From: Betaproteobacteria bacterium
GTDB lineage: Bacteria > Pseudomonadota > Gammaproteobacteria > Burkholderiales > SG8-39
NCBI GenBank assembly: GCA_029865405.1
Contig: JAOUGZ010000052.1
Location: 1 to 10,928 of the forward strand
Reading direction: 5' to 3'
DNA length: 10,928 nt
A model generated the notes under the pieces. The model ran no database searches and had not been told where the DNA came from. It saw only the letters and a program-made list of their open reading frames with translations. Made by a program: the position numbers and the translations under genes. Shown one piece after another: positions 1-7,078 of this stretch (the first letter of the stretch is position 1; each line of letters begins with the position of its first letter).

Positions 1-251
1 GGCCTGCCGAACTTCAGGCACGCCTCGAGATGCGCGAGCGTGCCCTCGGGCCGCGTGAAGTCGATCAGCACGTCGGCGCCGGCCAGCGCGCCCAGGTCCG
101 AGACGATTTTCAGGCCGCCCGCGGGCTGGCCGAGCGCCGGACTGCCCGTGGCATCGAGCGCGGCGGCGAGCGCGAGCTCGCGGTCGGCGAGCACCGCCTC
201 GACCAGCGCGCGCCCCATGCGCCCACCCGCCCCGGCGACGGCGACTTTCAT
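1..251 (-). CDS. dapB: 4-hydroxy-tetrahydrodipicolinate reductase, N-terminal part (cut by window edge)
   Basis: Cytoplasmic NAD(P)H-dependent reductase of the diaminopimelate/lysine pathway, which supplies meso-DAP for peptidoglycan and lysine. Only the first 83 codons are in the window; the gene continues past base 1. Translation of the minus strand from ATG at 251 gives [20 protein letters not shown], the Rossmann dinucleotide-binding loop of DapB (AGAGGRMGR, residues 6-14), and later [11 protein letters not shown], the conserved DFTRPE segment after the second half of the nucleotide fold. Start choice: the ATG shares bases with the TGA of bamE (ATGA), and a GGAG lies 8 bases upstream, so translation is probably coupled to bamE. 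No promoter of its own is visible, so transcription from the bamE promoter is inferred. Identification is firm; completeness of the C-terminal catalytic domain cannot be judged here. Confidence 0.93.
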   Translation of the reverse strand, partial: MKVAVAGAGGRMGRALVEAVLADRELALAAALDATGSPALGQPAGGLKIVSDLGALAGADVLIDFTRPEGTLAHLEACLKFGR

Positions 252-586
252 CGCGCCGGCTCCGGGTCTTGCGCCTGCGCGACGACATCGCCGTCCAGGC
301 GCACGAGCTTGTCGTCCTCGAAGTACACGGCCAGCCGGCGCTGCACGCTCGGCTGGCCCGGCCGCTCGAGCAAATACACGTAGTCCCAGCGCCCGGCATG
401 GAAGATGTCCGTGACCAGCGGCGTGCCGAGCACGAAGCGCACCTGCTCCTTCGTCATGCCGCGCTTCAACTGCGCCACCATCTCCTGCGACACGAAATTG
501 CCTTGCTGGATGTCGATGCGATACGGCGCGAGCCAGCCGCAGCCCGCGAGCTGCAGCGCCAGGAGCAAGGTGAGCGCGCGAATCAT
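248..586 (-). CDS. bamE: Outer membrane assembly lipoprotein BamE (SmpA/OmlA)
   Basis: Small outer-membrane lipoprotein of the BAM complex, which folds beta-barrel proteins into the outer membrane. From ATG at 586 the product is 112 aa, normal for the family. Residues 1-15 form a lipoprotein signal peptide ([14 protein letters not shown]) with lipobox LAGC and lipidated Cys16. The mature part has the conserved YRIDIQQGN (22-30), [18 protein letters not shown] (43-60) and GRWDYVY (65-71) of the BamE fold. A second in-frame ATG at 592 would add two residues; neither start has a Shine-Dalgarno. The start codon lies within about 20 bp of the divergent fur start, so the bamE promoter must sit in that gap or inside fur; a TATCAT hexamer reads toward bamE at 601-596. 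The stop overlaps dapB by ATGA. In E. coli bamE follows recN directly; here fur lies between them. Confidence 0.93.
   Translation of the reverse strand: MIRALTLLLALQLAGCGWLAPYRIDIQQGNFVSQEMVAQLKRGMTKEQVRFVLGTPLVTDIFHAGRWDYVYLLERPGQPSVQRRLAVYFEDDKLVRLDGDVVAQAQDPEPAR
260..263 (-). promoter_or_regulatory. Shine-Dalgarno of dapB
   Basis: Minus-strand GGAG, 8 bases before the dapB ATG and inside the last codons of bamE. It is one of only two clear ribosome binding sites in the window and supports the ATGA-overlapping start of dapB. Confidence 0.6.
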
Positions 587-591
587 CAGCA

Positions 592-597
592 TATAAT
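592..597 (+). promoter_or_regulatory. Candidate -10 box of fur
   Basis: Perfect TATAAT ending 10 bases before the fur ATG at 608. No good TTGACA-like element is seen 16-18 bases upstream. A transcript from here would have almost no leader (0-4 nt), which fits the lack of a Shine-Dalgarno before fur and excludes the alternative in-frame ATG at 596, which lies inside this hexamer. Confidence 0.5.
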
Positions 598-610
598 GAT
601 AATCGTTATG
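592..610. promoter_or_regulatory. Fur box between bamE and fur
   Basis: Matches the 19-bp Fur consensus GATAATGATAATCATTATC at 16 of 19 positions by hand alignment; mismatches are the two outer bases and one inner base. It covers the fur ATG (608-610), a perfect TATAAT reading toward fur (592-597) and a TATCAT reading toward bamE (601-596). Bound Fur would block both promoters, so iron-dependent autoregulation of fur, and possibly repression of bamE-dapB, is inferred. The AT-rich island stands out sharply from the GC-rich surroundings. Confidence 0.75.
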
Positions 611-1045
611 AGCTCGGCGCAAAGCCTCAAGGACATCGGCCTCAAGGCCACCTTGCCCCGGCGCAGGGTGCTGGAGCTTTTCGAGAACAGCAAGGTGCGC
701 CACCTGTCGGCGGAGGACGTGTACCGCAGCCTGCTCGCCGAAGGCATCGACATCGGCCTGGCCACCGTGTATCGCGTATTGACGCAGTTCGAGCAGGCCG
801 GGCTTCTGTCGCGCCAGCATTTCGAGACCGGGAAGGCGGTGTTCGAGCTGAACCAGGGCGGGCACCACGACCACCTGGTGTGCCTGCAGTGCGGGCGCGT
901 CGAGGAGTTCTACGACGCCGAGATCGAGCAACGCCAGAGCGAGGTCGCGCGCAAGCGCGGCTTCGAGCTGCATGGCCATTCGCTCGCCCTGTACGCCGAC
1001 TGCACCAAGCAGGACTGCCCCAACCGCAAGGACGCCGCCCTCTAG
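608..1045 (+). CDS. fur: Ferric uptake regulator Fur
   Basis: Iron-responsive DNA-binding repressor; dimeric, Fe2+ as corepressor, binds Fur boxes at iron-uptake genes. 145 aa, close to the 148 aa of E. coli Fur. The N-terminal winged helix has [15 protein letters not shown] (11-25) and the recognition helix [17 protein letters not shown] (50-66). The metal-binding region has HHDH (86-89), C92-x2-C95 (CLQC) and C132-x4-C137 (CTKQDC), the same cysteine numbering as E. coli Fur, so the structural zinc site looks intact. Start at 608 is chosen because [18 protein letters not shown] has normal family spacing; the in-frame ATG at 596 falls inside the likely -10 box. There is no Shine-Dalgarno. The start codon lies under a Fur box, suggesting autoregulation. 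The stop overlaps the recN stop on the other strand. The intact Zn site and PRRR/TVYR motifs favour Fur over Zur or PerR. Confidence 0.93.
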   Translation: MSSAQSLKDIGLKATLPRRRVLELFENSKVRHLSAEDVYRSLLAEGIDIGLATVYRVLTQFEQAGLLSRQHFETGKAVFELNQGGHHDHLVCLQCGRVEEFYDAEIEQRQSEVARKRGFELHGHSLALYADCTKQDCPNRKDAAL

Positions 1046-2700
1046 CCCGCGTCGAGGAGTTCCGCCGCGTGCTTGCGCGTCGTGGCGGTGATCTCGGCGC
1101 CGCCGAGCATGCGCGCCAGCTCTTCCACGCGCGCCGCGCGGTCCAGGCGCGCCACGCTCGTCGCCACCTTGCCGCGTGTGCCCGAGCGCAGCACGCTCCA
1201 CTGCGCATCGCCCTGCGCCGCCACCTGCGGCAGATGGGTCACGCACAGCACCTGCCGCGCCTTGCCGAGCTGGCGCAGCGAGCGGCCCACTGTCTCGGCG
1301 ACCGCGCCGCCGATGCCGGCGTCCACCTCGTCGAACACCAGCGTTCCCACCGGCGAAACGCGCGCCGCGACCAGCTGGATGGCGAGGCTGAGCCGCGACA
1401 GCTCGCCGCCCGAGGCCACCTTGGCGAGCGGCCGCATCGGCAGGCTCGGATGCGACGACACCTCGAACTCGATCGATTCCATGCCCGCGGCGCCGGGCGC
1501 CTCGAGCGGTTGCAGCGTCACGCCGAAGCGCCCGCCCTTCATCGCCAGCTGCTGCATGGCCTGCGTCACGGCTTCGGCGAGCGCCTTCGCCGTGGCTTTG
1601 CGCTTCGCCGTGAGTTTCCTTGCCGCGGCCGCGTATCGTTCGGCGGCAGCCGCCGTTTCCTGTTTCAGGGCCTCGGGGCTCGCCGCGAGCGCCAGGTCCG
1701 CCAGCCGCGCGCGCGTGGCTTCGCCCAGCTCCGGCAAGGCTTCCGGGCGGACGCGAAACCGCCGCCCGGCCCCGTGCAGCGCCTCGATGCGCGATTCAAT
1801 GTCGCGCAGCGCCCGCGGATCGAGCTCCACGCGCGAGGCGTACTGGCGCAGCGCGCGCATCGCCTCCCCGGCCTGCGCGTCCGCTGAGGAAAGCAGCTCG
1901 AGGATCGGCGCGAGCCGCGCGTCGTGCTCGCCGAGGGCGCGCAGGCGCGCGGTCACGGCGGCAAGCTGCGGCAGGATCGCGCCTTCGGCCTCCGACAGCG
2001 CCTCGAGCGCGGATTGCGCGCCGGCGAGCAGGCTCGAGCCGTGCTGCAGGCGCCGATGCTCGGCGGCGAGCTCCTCCCACTCCCCCGCCTGCGGCGCCAG
2101 CTTGTCGAGCAGGCCGCGCTTTTCCTCGAGCTCGGCGCGCTCGGCTTCGTGCTGCGCGAACTGCTTCTCCGCGTCCGCGGCGAGCGCGCGCAGGCGCTGC
2201 CAGTCCCGGTAGGCGACGGCGCAGTCGCGCGCCAGCGCCTCGCCGCCGCCGTGCGCGTCCAGGAGCTCGCGCTGCGCGGCGGGCCGCAGCAGCGACTGAT
2301 GCTCGTGCTGGCCGTGGATGTCCACCAGGTGCTCGCCCGCCTCGCGCAATTGCGCAAGCGTCGCCACGTGGCCGTTGATGAAGCAGCGCGAGCGCCCGCC
2401 GCGCTCCAGCGTGCGTCGCAGGATCAGGCTGCCGGGGTCGCCCTGCAGCTCGAGCTCGGCGAGCCACGCGGCGAGCGCCGAGCGCGGCGCCACGTCGAAC
2501 TCCGCGGTGAGCTCGGCGCGCTCGGCGCCCTCGCGCACCAGCGCGCTGTCGGCGCGGCCGCCGACCAGCAGCTCGAGCGCGTCCACCAGGATCGATTTGC
2601 CGGCGCCGGTTTCCCCGGTGAGCACGGTGTAGCCGGGGCCCGGCTCCAGCTCGACGCGCTCGGCGATGACGTAGTCGCGGACCGACAGTACCCGCAGCAT
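1042..2700 (-). CDS. recN: DNA repair protein RecN
   Basis: SMC-like ATPase acting in recombinational repair of double-strand breaks on the nucleoid. 552 aa, against 553 in E. coli. Domains: N-terminal ATPase half with Walker A GETGAGKS (29-36) after [20 protein letters not shown]; a central coiled-coil region rich in Ala, Glu and Arg (about 155-375); and a C-terminal ATPase half with ABC signature SGGELSRL (430-437), Walker [14 protein letters not shown] (453-465, catalytic Glu458) and H-loop [10 protein letters not shown] (His489). All ATPase motifs are complete. It starts 6 bp after nadK, with AGGA about 10 bases before the ATG, so it is the second gene of a nadK-recN operon. No LexA-type operator is seen before recN or nadK. 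The TAG stop pairs with the fur TAG as CTAG, leaving no room for a terminator between the two genes. Confidence 0.96.
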   Translation of the reverse strand: MLRVLSVRDYVIAERVELEPGPGYTVLTGETGAGKSILVDALELLVGGRADSALVREGAERAELTAEFDVAPRSALAAWLAELELQGDPGSLILRRTLERGGRSRCFINGHVATLAQLREAGEHLVDIHGQHEHQSLLRPAAQRELLDAHGGGEALARDCAVAYRDWQRLRALAADAEKQFAQHEAERAELEEKRGLLDKLAPQAGEWEELAAEHRRLQHGSSLLAGAQSALEALSEAEGAILPQLAAVTARLRALGEHDARLAPILELLSSADAQAGEAMRALRQYASRVELDPRALRDIESRIEALHGAGRRFRVRPEALPELGEATRARLADLALAASPEALKQETAAAAERYAAAARKLTAKRKATAKALAEAVTQAMQQLAMKGGRFGVTLQPLEAPGAAGMESIEFEVSSHPSLPMRPLAKVASGGELSRLSLAIQLVAARVSPVGTLVFDEVDAGIGGAVAETVGRSLRQLGKARQVLCVTHLPQVAAQGDAQWSVLRSGTRGKVATSVARLDRAARVEELARMLGGAEITATTRKHAAELLDAG

Positions 2701-2706
2701 GGCGAT

Positions 2707-3597
2707 TCAGTCCTGCTCCGCGCCCCTTTCGGCGGCCTCGCTCCAGGACAGCTTCTCGCGCAGCATGGCGAAGTAGCTGTAGCCCGGCGGGTGCACGAAG
2801 CGGATCGAGTCGGCCGAGCGCTTGAGCAGCAGCCGGTCGCCCTGCGCCAGCTCGGTGAGGGCGAAGCCGTCGAAATGCGCGCGGGCATCGAGCGCGCGCA
2901 GCAGGACGATCTCGATCGCGCTCGCGTCGCTTACGCTCACCGGCCGCGCCGAAAGCACGTGCGGGTTGAGCGGCACCAGCGCAAAGGCGGAAACGCCGGG
3001 CTGCAGGATCGGACCCTGCGCCGACAACGCGTAGGCGGTGGAGCCGGTGGGGGTCGCCACGATCAGGCCGTCGGCGCGCAGCGCGTACACGTACTCGCCG
3101 TCGATGCGCACCTCGACTTCGATCAGGCGCCCTTGCGAACCCTTGCCGACCACCGCCTCGTTGAGCGCCACCGTATGCAGCACGCAGGTCGCGCCGCGCA
3201 TGATCCGCGCATCGAGCAGCGCGCGCTCCTCGATGCTGTAGCGGCCGTCGAGGATCGCCCCGACCGACGCCCGCACGTCCTGCAGCGCGATATCGGTCAT
3301 GAAGCCGACGCGCCCCTGGTTGATGCCGGCGAGCGGCACCTTGTGGCGCGCGAGGCTCCTCGCCGCCGCCAGCATGGTGCCGTCGCCGCCCAGCACCATG
3401 GCCAGGTCGGCGAAGGCGCCGATCTCGTCGTAGCCCGCCGCGTCCTCGCCGTCGCCGATGCGCGCCGCGGTCTCGCGCTCCACGCGCACCTCGCAGCCGC
3501 GCTCGCGCAGGAACTGGCGCAGGGCGCGCAGCGAATCGGCGATTTCCGGCGTGTGCTTGCCGATCAGCGCAACGCGGGAGAACGCCGGCTTGGGCAT
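2707..3597 (-). CDS. nadK: NAD kinase
   Basis: ATP/poly-P-dependent phosphorylation of NAD+ to NADP+ in the cytoplasm; the only route to NADP in most bacteria. 296 aa, against 292 in E. coli. Motifs: GGDGT (70-74) with catalytic Asp72, [13 protein letters not shown] (91-103), NE (146-147), and [18 protein letters not shown] (181-198); the C-terminus has the family's [10 protein letters not shown] (276-285). One small deviation is Gln194 where the E. coli-type motif reads SAGGP; residues other than Gly at this place may be tolerated in relatives. The ATG at 3597 is the first Met before the usual VALIGK strand; no Shine-Dalgarno precedes it. A TAGAAT hexamer lies 6 bases upstream of the ATG within an inverted repeat shared with hrcA, so a leaderless transcript is possible. 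It heads the nadK-recN operon (6-bp gap). Confidence 0.95.
   Translation of the reverse strand: MPKPAFSRVALIGKHTPEIADSLRALRQFLRERGCEVRVERETAARIGDGEDAAGYDEIGAFADLAMVLGGDGTMLAAARSLARHKVPLAGINQGRVGFMTDIALQDVRASVGAILDGRYSIEERALLDARIMRGATCVLHTVALNEAVVGKGSQGRLIEVEVRIDGEYVYALRADGLIVATPTGSTAYALSAQGPILQPGVSAFALVPLNPHVLSARPVSVSDASAIEIVLLRALDARAHFDGFALTELAQGDRLLLKRSADSIRFVHPPGYSYFAMLREKLSWSEAAERGAEQD
2711..2714 (-). promoter_or_regulatory. Shine-Dalgarno of recN
   Basis: Minus-strand AGGA about 10 bases before the recN ATG, inside the last codons of nadK. It supports translation of recN from the nadK transcript. Confidence 0.45.
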
Positions 3598-3603
3598 CGC
3601 CGC

Positions 3604-3609
3604 ATTCTA
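3604..3609 (-). promoter_or_regulatory. Candidate -10 box of nadK-recN
   Basis: Minus-strand TAGAAT ending 6 bases before the nadK ATG; mirror image of the hrcA hexamer. As there, no -35 match is visible and a leaderless start is implied if it is used. Confidence 0.35.
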
Positions 3610-3619
3610 ACCGCATGTG

Positions 3620-3625
3620 TAGAAT
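3620..3625 (+). promoter_or_regulatory. Candidate -10 box of hrcA
   Basis: TAGAAT, 5 of 6 matches to TATAAT, ending 7 bases before the ATG at 3633. Normal spacing would put the transcription start at or near the A of that ATG. No -35 match is visible 16-18 bases upstream. Confidence 0.4.
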
Positions 3626-3632
3626 GCAGCGC

Positions 3633-4652
3633 ATGCTCGACAAGCGCGCGCAGATCCTGCTGAAGACGCTGATTGAGCGCTACATCGCCGAGGGGCAGCC
3701 GGTCGGCTCGCGCACGCTGTCCCGGCATTCCGGCCTCGACCTGTCGCCGGCCACCATCCGCAACGTCATGTCCGACCTCGAGGAGCTGGGCTTCATCTCC
3801 AGCCCGCATACCTCGGCCGGGCGCATCCCGACGCCAGCGGGCTATCGTTTCTTCGTCGACACCCTGCTGGTGGTGAAGCCGCTCGGCTCGGGCGAGCAGC
3901 GTCAGCTCGAGGACCAGCTGCACCCCGACAACCCGCAGCGCGCCATTCAGTCGGCCTCGCAGCTGCTGTCGCAGCTGACCCAGTTCGCCGGCGTGGTCAT
4001 GACGCCGCGGCGCCGCGCGCTCGCGTTCCGCCAGATCGAGTTCCTGCGCCTGTCGGAGAAGCGCGTCCTGCTGATCGTCGTGACGCCGGACGGCGACGTG
4101 CAGAACCGCGTGCTGTTCACCGAGCGGGACTACTCGCCCGCCGAGCTGGTGTCGGCGGCCAACTACATCAACCAGAACTATGCCGGGAACAATTTCGAGG
4201 ACGTGCGCCAGCGCCTGCGGCAGGAACTGCACGAGATCAAGCAGGACATGATGCAGCTGATGAACGCGGCGCTCGAGGCCGGCAACCGGGCCCTCGAGGA
4301 AGGCAGCGAGCCCTACGTGATCTCCGGCGAGCGCAACCTGCTGACGGCGCAGGACCTGTCGCACGACATGCGGCGGCTGCGCCAGCTGTTCGAGCTGTTC
4401 GAGCACAAGACCACGCTGCTGCAGATCCTCGACCTGTCGCTGCGCGGCCAGGGCGTGCAGGTGTTCATCGGCGGCGAGTCGGGCGTGTACGCGCCCGAGG
4501 ACGTGAGCGTGGTCACTGCGCCCTACAGGGTGGACGGCGAGGTGGTCGGCACCGTCGGCGTCATCGGCCCTTCGCGCATGGCCTATGACCGCGTGGTGCC
4601 GGTCGTCGACGTCACCGCCAAACTCCTGTCGAGCGCGCTCTCCAAGTCCTGA
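3633..4652 (+). CDS. hrcA: Heat-inducible transcription repressor HrcA
   Basis: Repressor of groESL/dnaK-type heat-shock operons that binds CIRCE operators. 339 aa from the ATG at 3633, typical for the family. The N-terminal winged helix includes [20 protein letters not shown] and [20 protein letters not shown] (residues about 5-48), then [20 protein letters not shown] and [10 protein letters not shown], all hallmark HrcA segments; the rest is the GAF-like and dimerisation region, ending [15 protein letters not shown]. In-frame ATGs at 3615 and 3624 would add six or three residues; 3633 is preferred because [10 protein letters not shown] is the usual HrcA beginning and the other two ATGs flank or overlap the TAGAAT element. 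There is no Shine-Dalgarno. No CIRCE element and no grpE/dnaK/dnaJ gene are in the window, so its targets lie elsewhere. The stop overlaps the proposed CTG start of hemH. Confidence 0.95.
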   Translation: MLDKRAQILLKTLIERYIAEGQPVGSRTLSRHSGLDLSPATIRNVMSDLEELGFISSPHTSAGRIPTPAGYRFFVDTLLVVKPLGSGEQRQLEDQLHPDNPQRAIQSASQLLSQLTQFAGVVMTPRRRALAFRQIEFLRLSEKRVLLIVVTPDGDVQNRVLFTERDYSPAELVSAANYINQNYAGNNFEDVRQRLRQELHEIKQDMMQLMNAALEAGNRALEEGSEPYVISGERNLLTAQDLSHDMRRLRQLFELFEHKTTLLQILDLSLRGQGVQVFIGGESGVYAPEDVSVVTAPYRVDGEVVGTVGVIGPSRMAYDRVVPVVDVTAKLLSSALSKS

Positions 4653-5542
4653 ACGGCATCCTTCTCGTCAATCTGGGCACGCCCGCGGCGCCTACACCGC
4701 AGGCGGTGCGCGACTATCTGGCCGAGTTCCTGTCGGACCCGCGCGTCGTCGAGTTGCCGCGCTGGCTGTGGCTGCCGATCCTGCACGGCGTGGTTTTGCG
4801 CAAGCGCCCGGCCGAGTCCGCGAAGAAGTACGCGAAGGTCTGGACCGCCGAGGGCTCCCCCCTGGCGGTGCACACCGCGCGCCAGGCGCAACTGCTGCGC
4901 GCGGCCACCGGACTGCCTGTGGCGTACGCCATGCGCTACGGCGAGCCGAGCATCGCGTCGGCCTTGCGCACGTTACCCGGCAATCCACGCATCGTTTCGA
5001 TGTACCCGCAGTACGCCCGCAGCACGACCGAGTCGATACGGGACTTGATCGGCCCGGACGCGGACTTCGTCGAACAGTTCCACGAGCATCCGGGCTACAT
5101 CGCCGCGCTCGCCGGGCTCGTCGAGGAGCGGCCCGAGGTGCTGGTGATGAGCTTTCACGGCCTGCCGCAGCGCGCGGTCGAGCGCGGCGATCCCTACCAG
5201 GACCAGTGCCTGCGCACTGCACGGCTGCTCGCCGAAGCGCTGCGCCTGCCGCCGGAGGGCTACCGGGTCACCTTCCAGTCGCGCTTCGGCCCGGCACGGT
5301 GGCTGCAGCCCTACACCTCGGAAGTGCTCGCCGAGCTCGGCGCGGCGCGTACGCGCCGCGTGCACGTCATCTGCCCGGGGTTCGTCGCCGATTGCCTGGA
5401 AACGCTGGAGGAGATCGCGATCGAGGGACGCAAGATCTTCCTCGACGCGGGCGGTGGCGAATTCCGCGCCCTGCCCTGCCTCAACGAATCGCCGCGCTGG
5501 ATCGCGGCGCTCGCGCAAATCGCTACTTCTTCTCGGGCCTGA
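4649..5542 (+). CDS. hemH: Ferrochelatase (non-canonical start)
   Basis: Inserts Fe2+ into protoporphyrin IX, the last step of protoporphyrin-dependent haem synthesis, in the cytoplasm or at the inner membrane. Seen: [15 protein letters not shown] (3-17), [17 protein letters not shown] (119-123), SFHGLPQR with catalytic His170, [16 protein letters not shown], and [15 protein letters not shown] with the conserved acidic cluster. From the CTG at 4649 the protein is 297 aa, shorter than E. coli HemH (320 aa); the missing residues lie mainly around and after YPQY, where the usual L-P before x-YPQ is absent. Start: reading back from NLGTP there is no ATG, GTG or TTG before the in-frame stop at 4586. 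CTG overlaps the hrcA TGA as CTGA. The first canonical start, GTG at 4706, would delete the conserved N-terminal strand. The 3' end overlaps the opposing small gene by 20 bp. Function sure, start not. Confidence 0.9.
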   Translation: MNGILLVNLGTPAAPTPQAVRDYLAEFLSDPRVVELPRWLWLPILHGVVLRKRPAESAKKYAKVWTAEGSPLAVHTARQAQLLRAATGLPVAYAMRYGEPSIASALRTLPGNPRIVSMYPQYARSTTESIRDLIGPDADFVEQFHEHPGYIAALAGLVEERPEVLVMSFHGLPQRAVERGDPYQDQCLRTARLLAEALRLPPEGYRVTFQSRFGPARWLQPYTSEVLAELGAARTRRVHVICPGFVADCLETLEEIAIEGRKIFLDAGGGEFRALPCLNESPRWIAALAQIATSSRA

Positions 5543-5738
5543 CCCGCTCGTCGACCTTCTTGTGCCCTTTTTCCAGGGCGCGGTTCACCGTGGTGGCGGC
5601 GCGGTCCACGCCGCGGCCGGCAGCCTTGGCGCCGCGCTCGATCGCCTTGCCCGCCTTGCCCAGTCCGCGCTCCACGGCGTTGTCGGCGGCCTGCACCGGC
5701 AGCGCCGCCACGAGCAATACAAGAATCCAGGGTCTCAC
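5523..5738 (-). CDS. Small exported cationic protein of four 11-residue repeats
   Basis: No family recognised. GTG at 5738 gives 71 aa: a short signal peptide (RPWILVLLVAALPVQA, probable cleavage after residue 17), then a Lys/Arg-rich mature chain of about 54 residues. Residues 21-64 divide exactly into four 11-residue units fitting [AG]-[VIL]-[ED]-[RK]-[GA]-x3-[AV]-x-[KRE], for example AVERGLGKAGK and AIERGAKAAGR, ending in RPEKK. Such hendecads usually form amphipathic helices, as in LEA-type or membrane-surface proteins; this is inference. Periplasmic location is likely. It follows the Ser/Thr kinase by 8 bp; an AGG lies 7 bases upstream of the GTG, overlapping the kinase stop, so it is probably the last gene of the chpA-kinase operon. 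The 3' end overlaps hemH by 20 bp tail to tail. The signal peptide and repeat argue for a real gene; the start is moderately sure. Confidence 0.7.
   Translation of the reverse strand: MRPWILVLLVAALPVQAADNAVERGLGKAGKAIERGAKAAGRGVDRAATTVNRALEKGHKKVDERVRPEKK
5547..5678 (-). repeat. Four tandem 33-bp units encoding 11-residue repeats
   Basis: Units at 5646-5678, 5613-5645, 5580-5612 and 5547-5579 on the minus strand. The repeat is clear at protein level and diverged at DNA level, pointing to old duplication kept by selection on a helical pattern rather than recent slippage. Confidence 0.6.
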
Positions 5739-5746
5739 TGTTGCGC

Positions 5747-7058
<1,312 letters not shown>

Positions 7059-7078
<20 letters not shown>

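Larger units (their letters stand above)
3598..3631. repeat. Inverted repeat in the nadK/hrcA divergent gap
   Basis: Arms at 3598-3609 and 3620-3631 pair at 11 of 12 positions around a 10-bp spacer; the inner 8 bp of each arm, GCATTCTA and TAGAATGC, are perfect. Each arm contains TAGAAT reading outward, 6 bases (nadK) or 7 bases (hrcA) from an ATG. It is not CIRCE (TTAGCACTC-N9-GAGTGCTAA) and not a LexA CTGT-N8-ACAG site. It can be read as mirror-image -10 elements or as an operator; the sequence alone does not decide. Confidence 0.6.

Noticed and set aside
596..610. Alternative fur start at ATG 596
   Set aside because: It lies inside the TATAAT hexamer and adds residues not expected before [13 protein letters not shown].
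2764..3028. SAQGP in place of SAGGP in NadK as a sign of an inactive enzyme
   Set aside because: All catalytic motifs are otherwise intact and this position may vary among relatives; not enough to claim loss of function.
3598..3632. CIRCE or LexA operator before hrcA/nadK
   Set aside because: The inverted repeat has neither TTAGCACTC arms nor CTGT-N8-ACAG.
1796..3643. Minus-strand open frame of 615 codons across recN and nadK
   Set aside because: Out-of-frame shadow of both genes, Arg/Ala-rich, crossing a real gene boundary.
1924..3663. Plus-strand open frame of 579 codons antisense to recN and nadK
   Set aside because: GC-rich codon bias keeps the antisense frame open; the product is low-complexity Arg/Ala/His/Leu with no motif, while the minus strand holds intact recN and nadK.
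5564..5579. Hairpin GCCCT-N6-AGGGC as a terminator after hemH
   Set aside because: Only a 5-bp stem, no following T-run on either strand, and it lies inside the codons of the small repeat protein.
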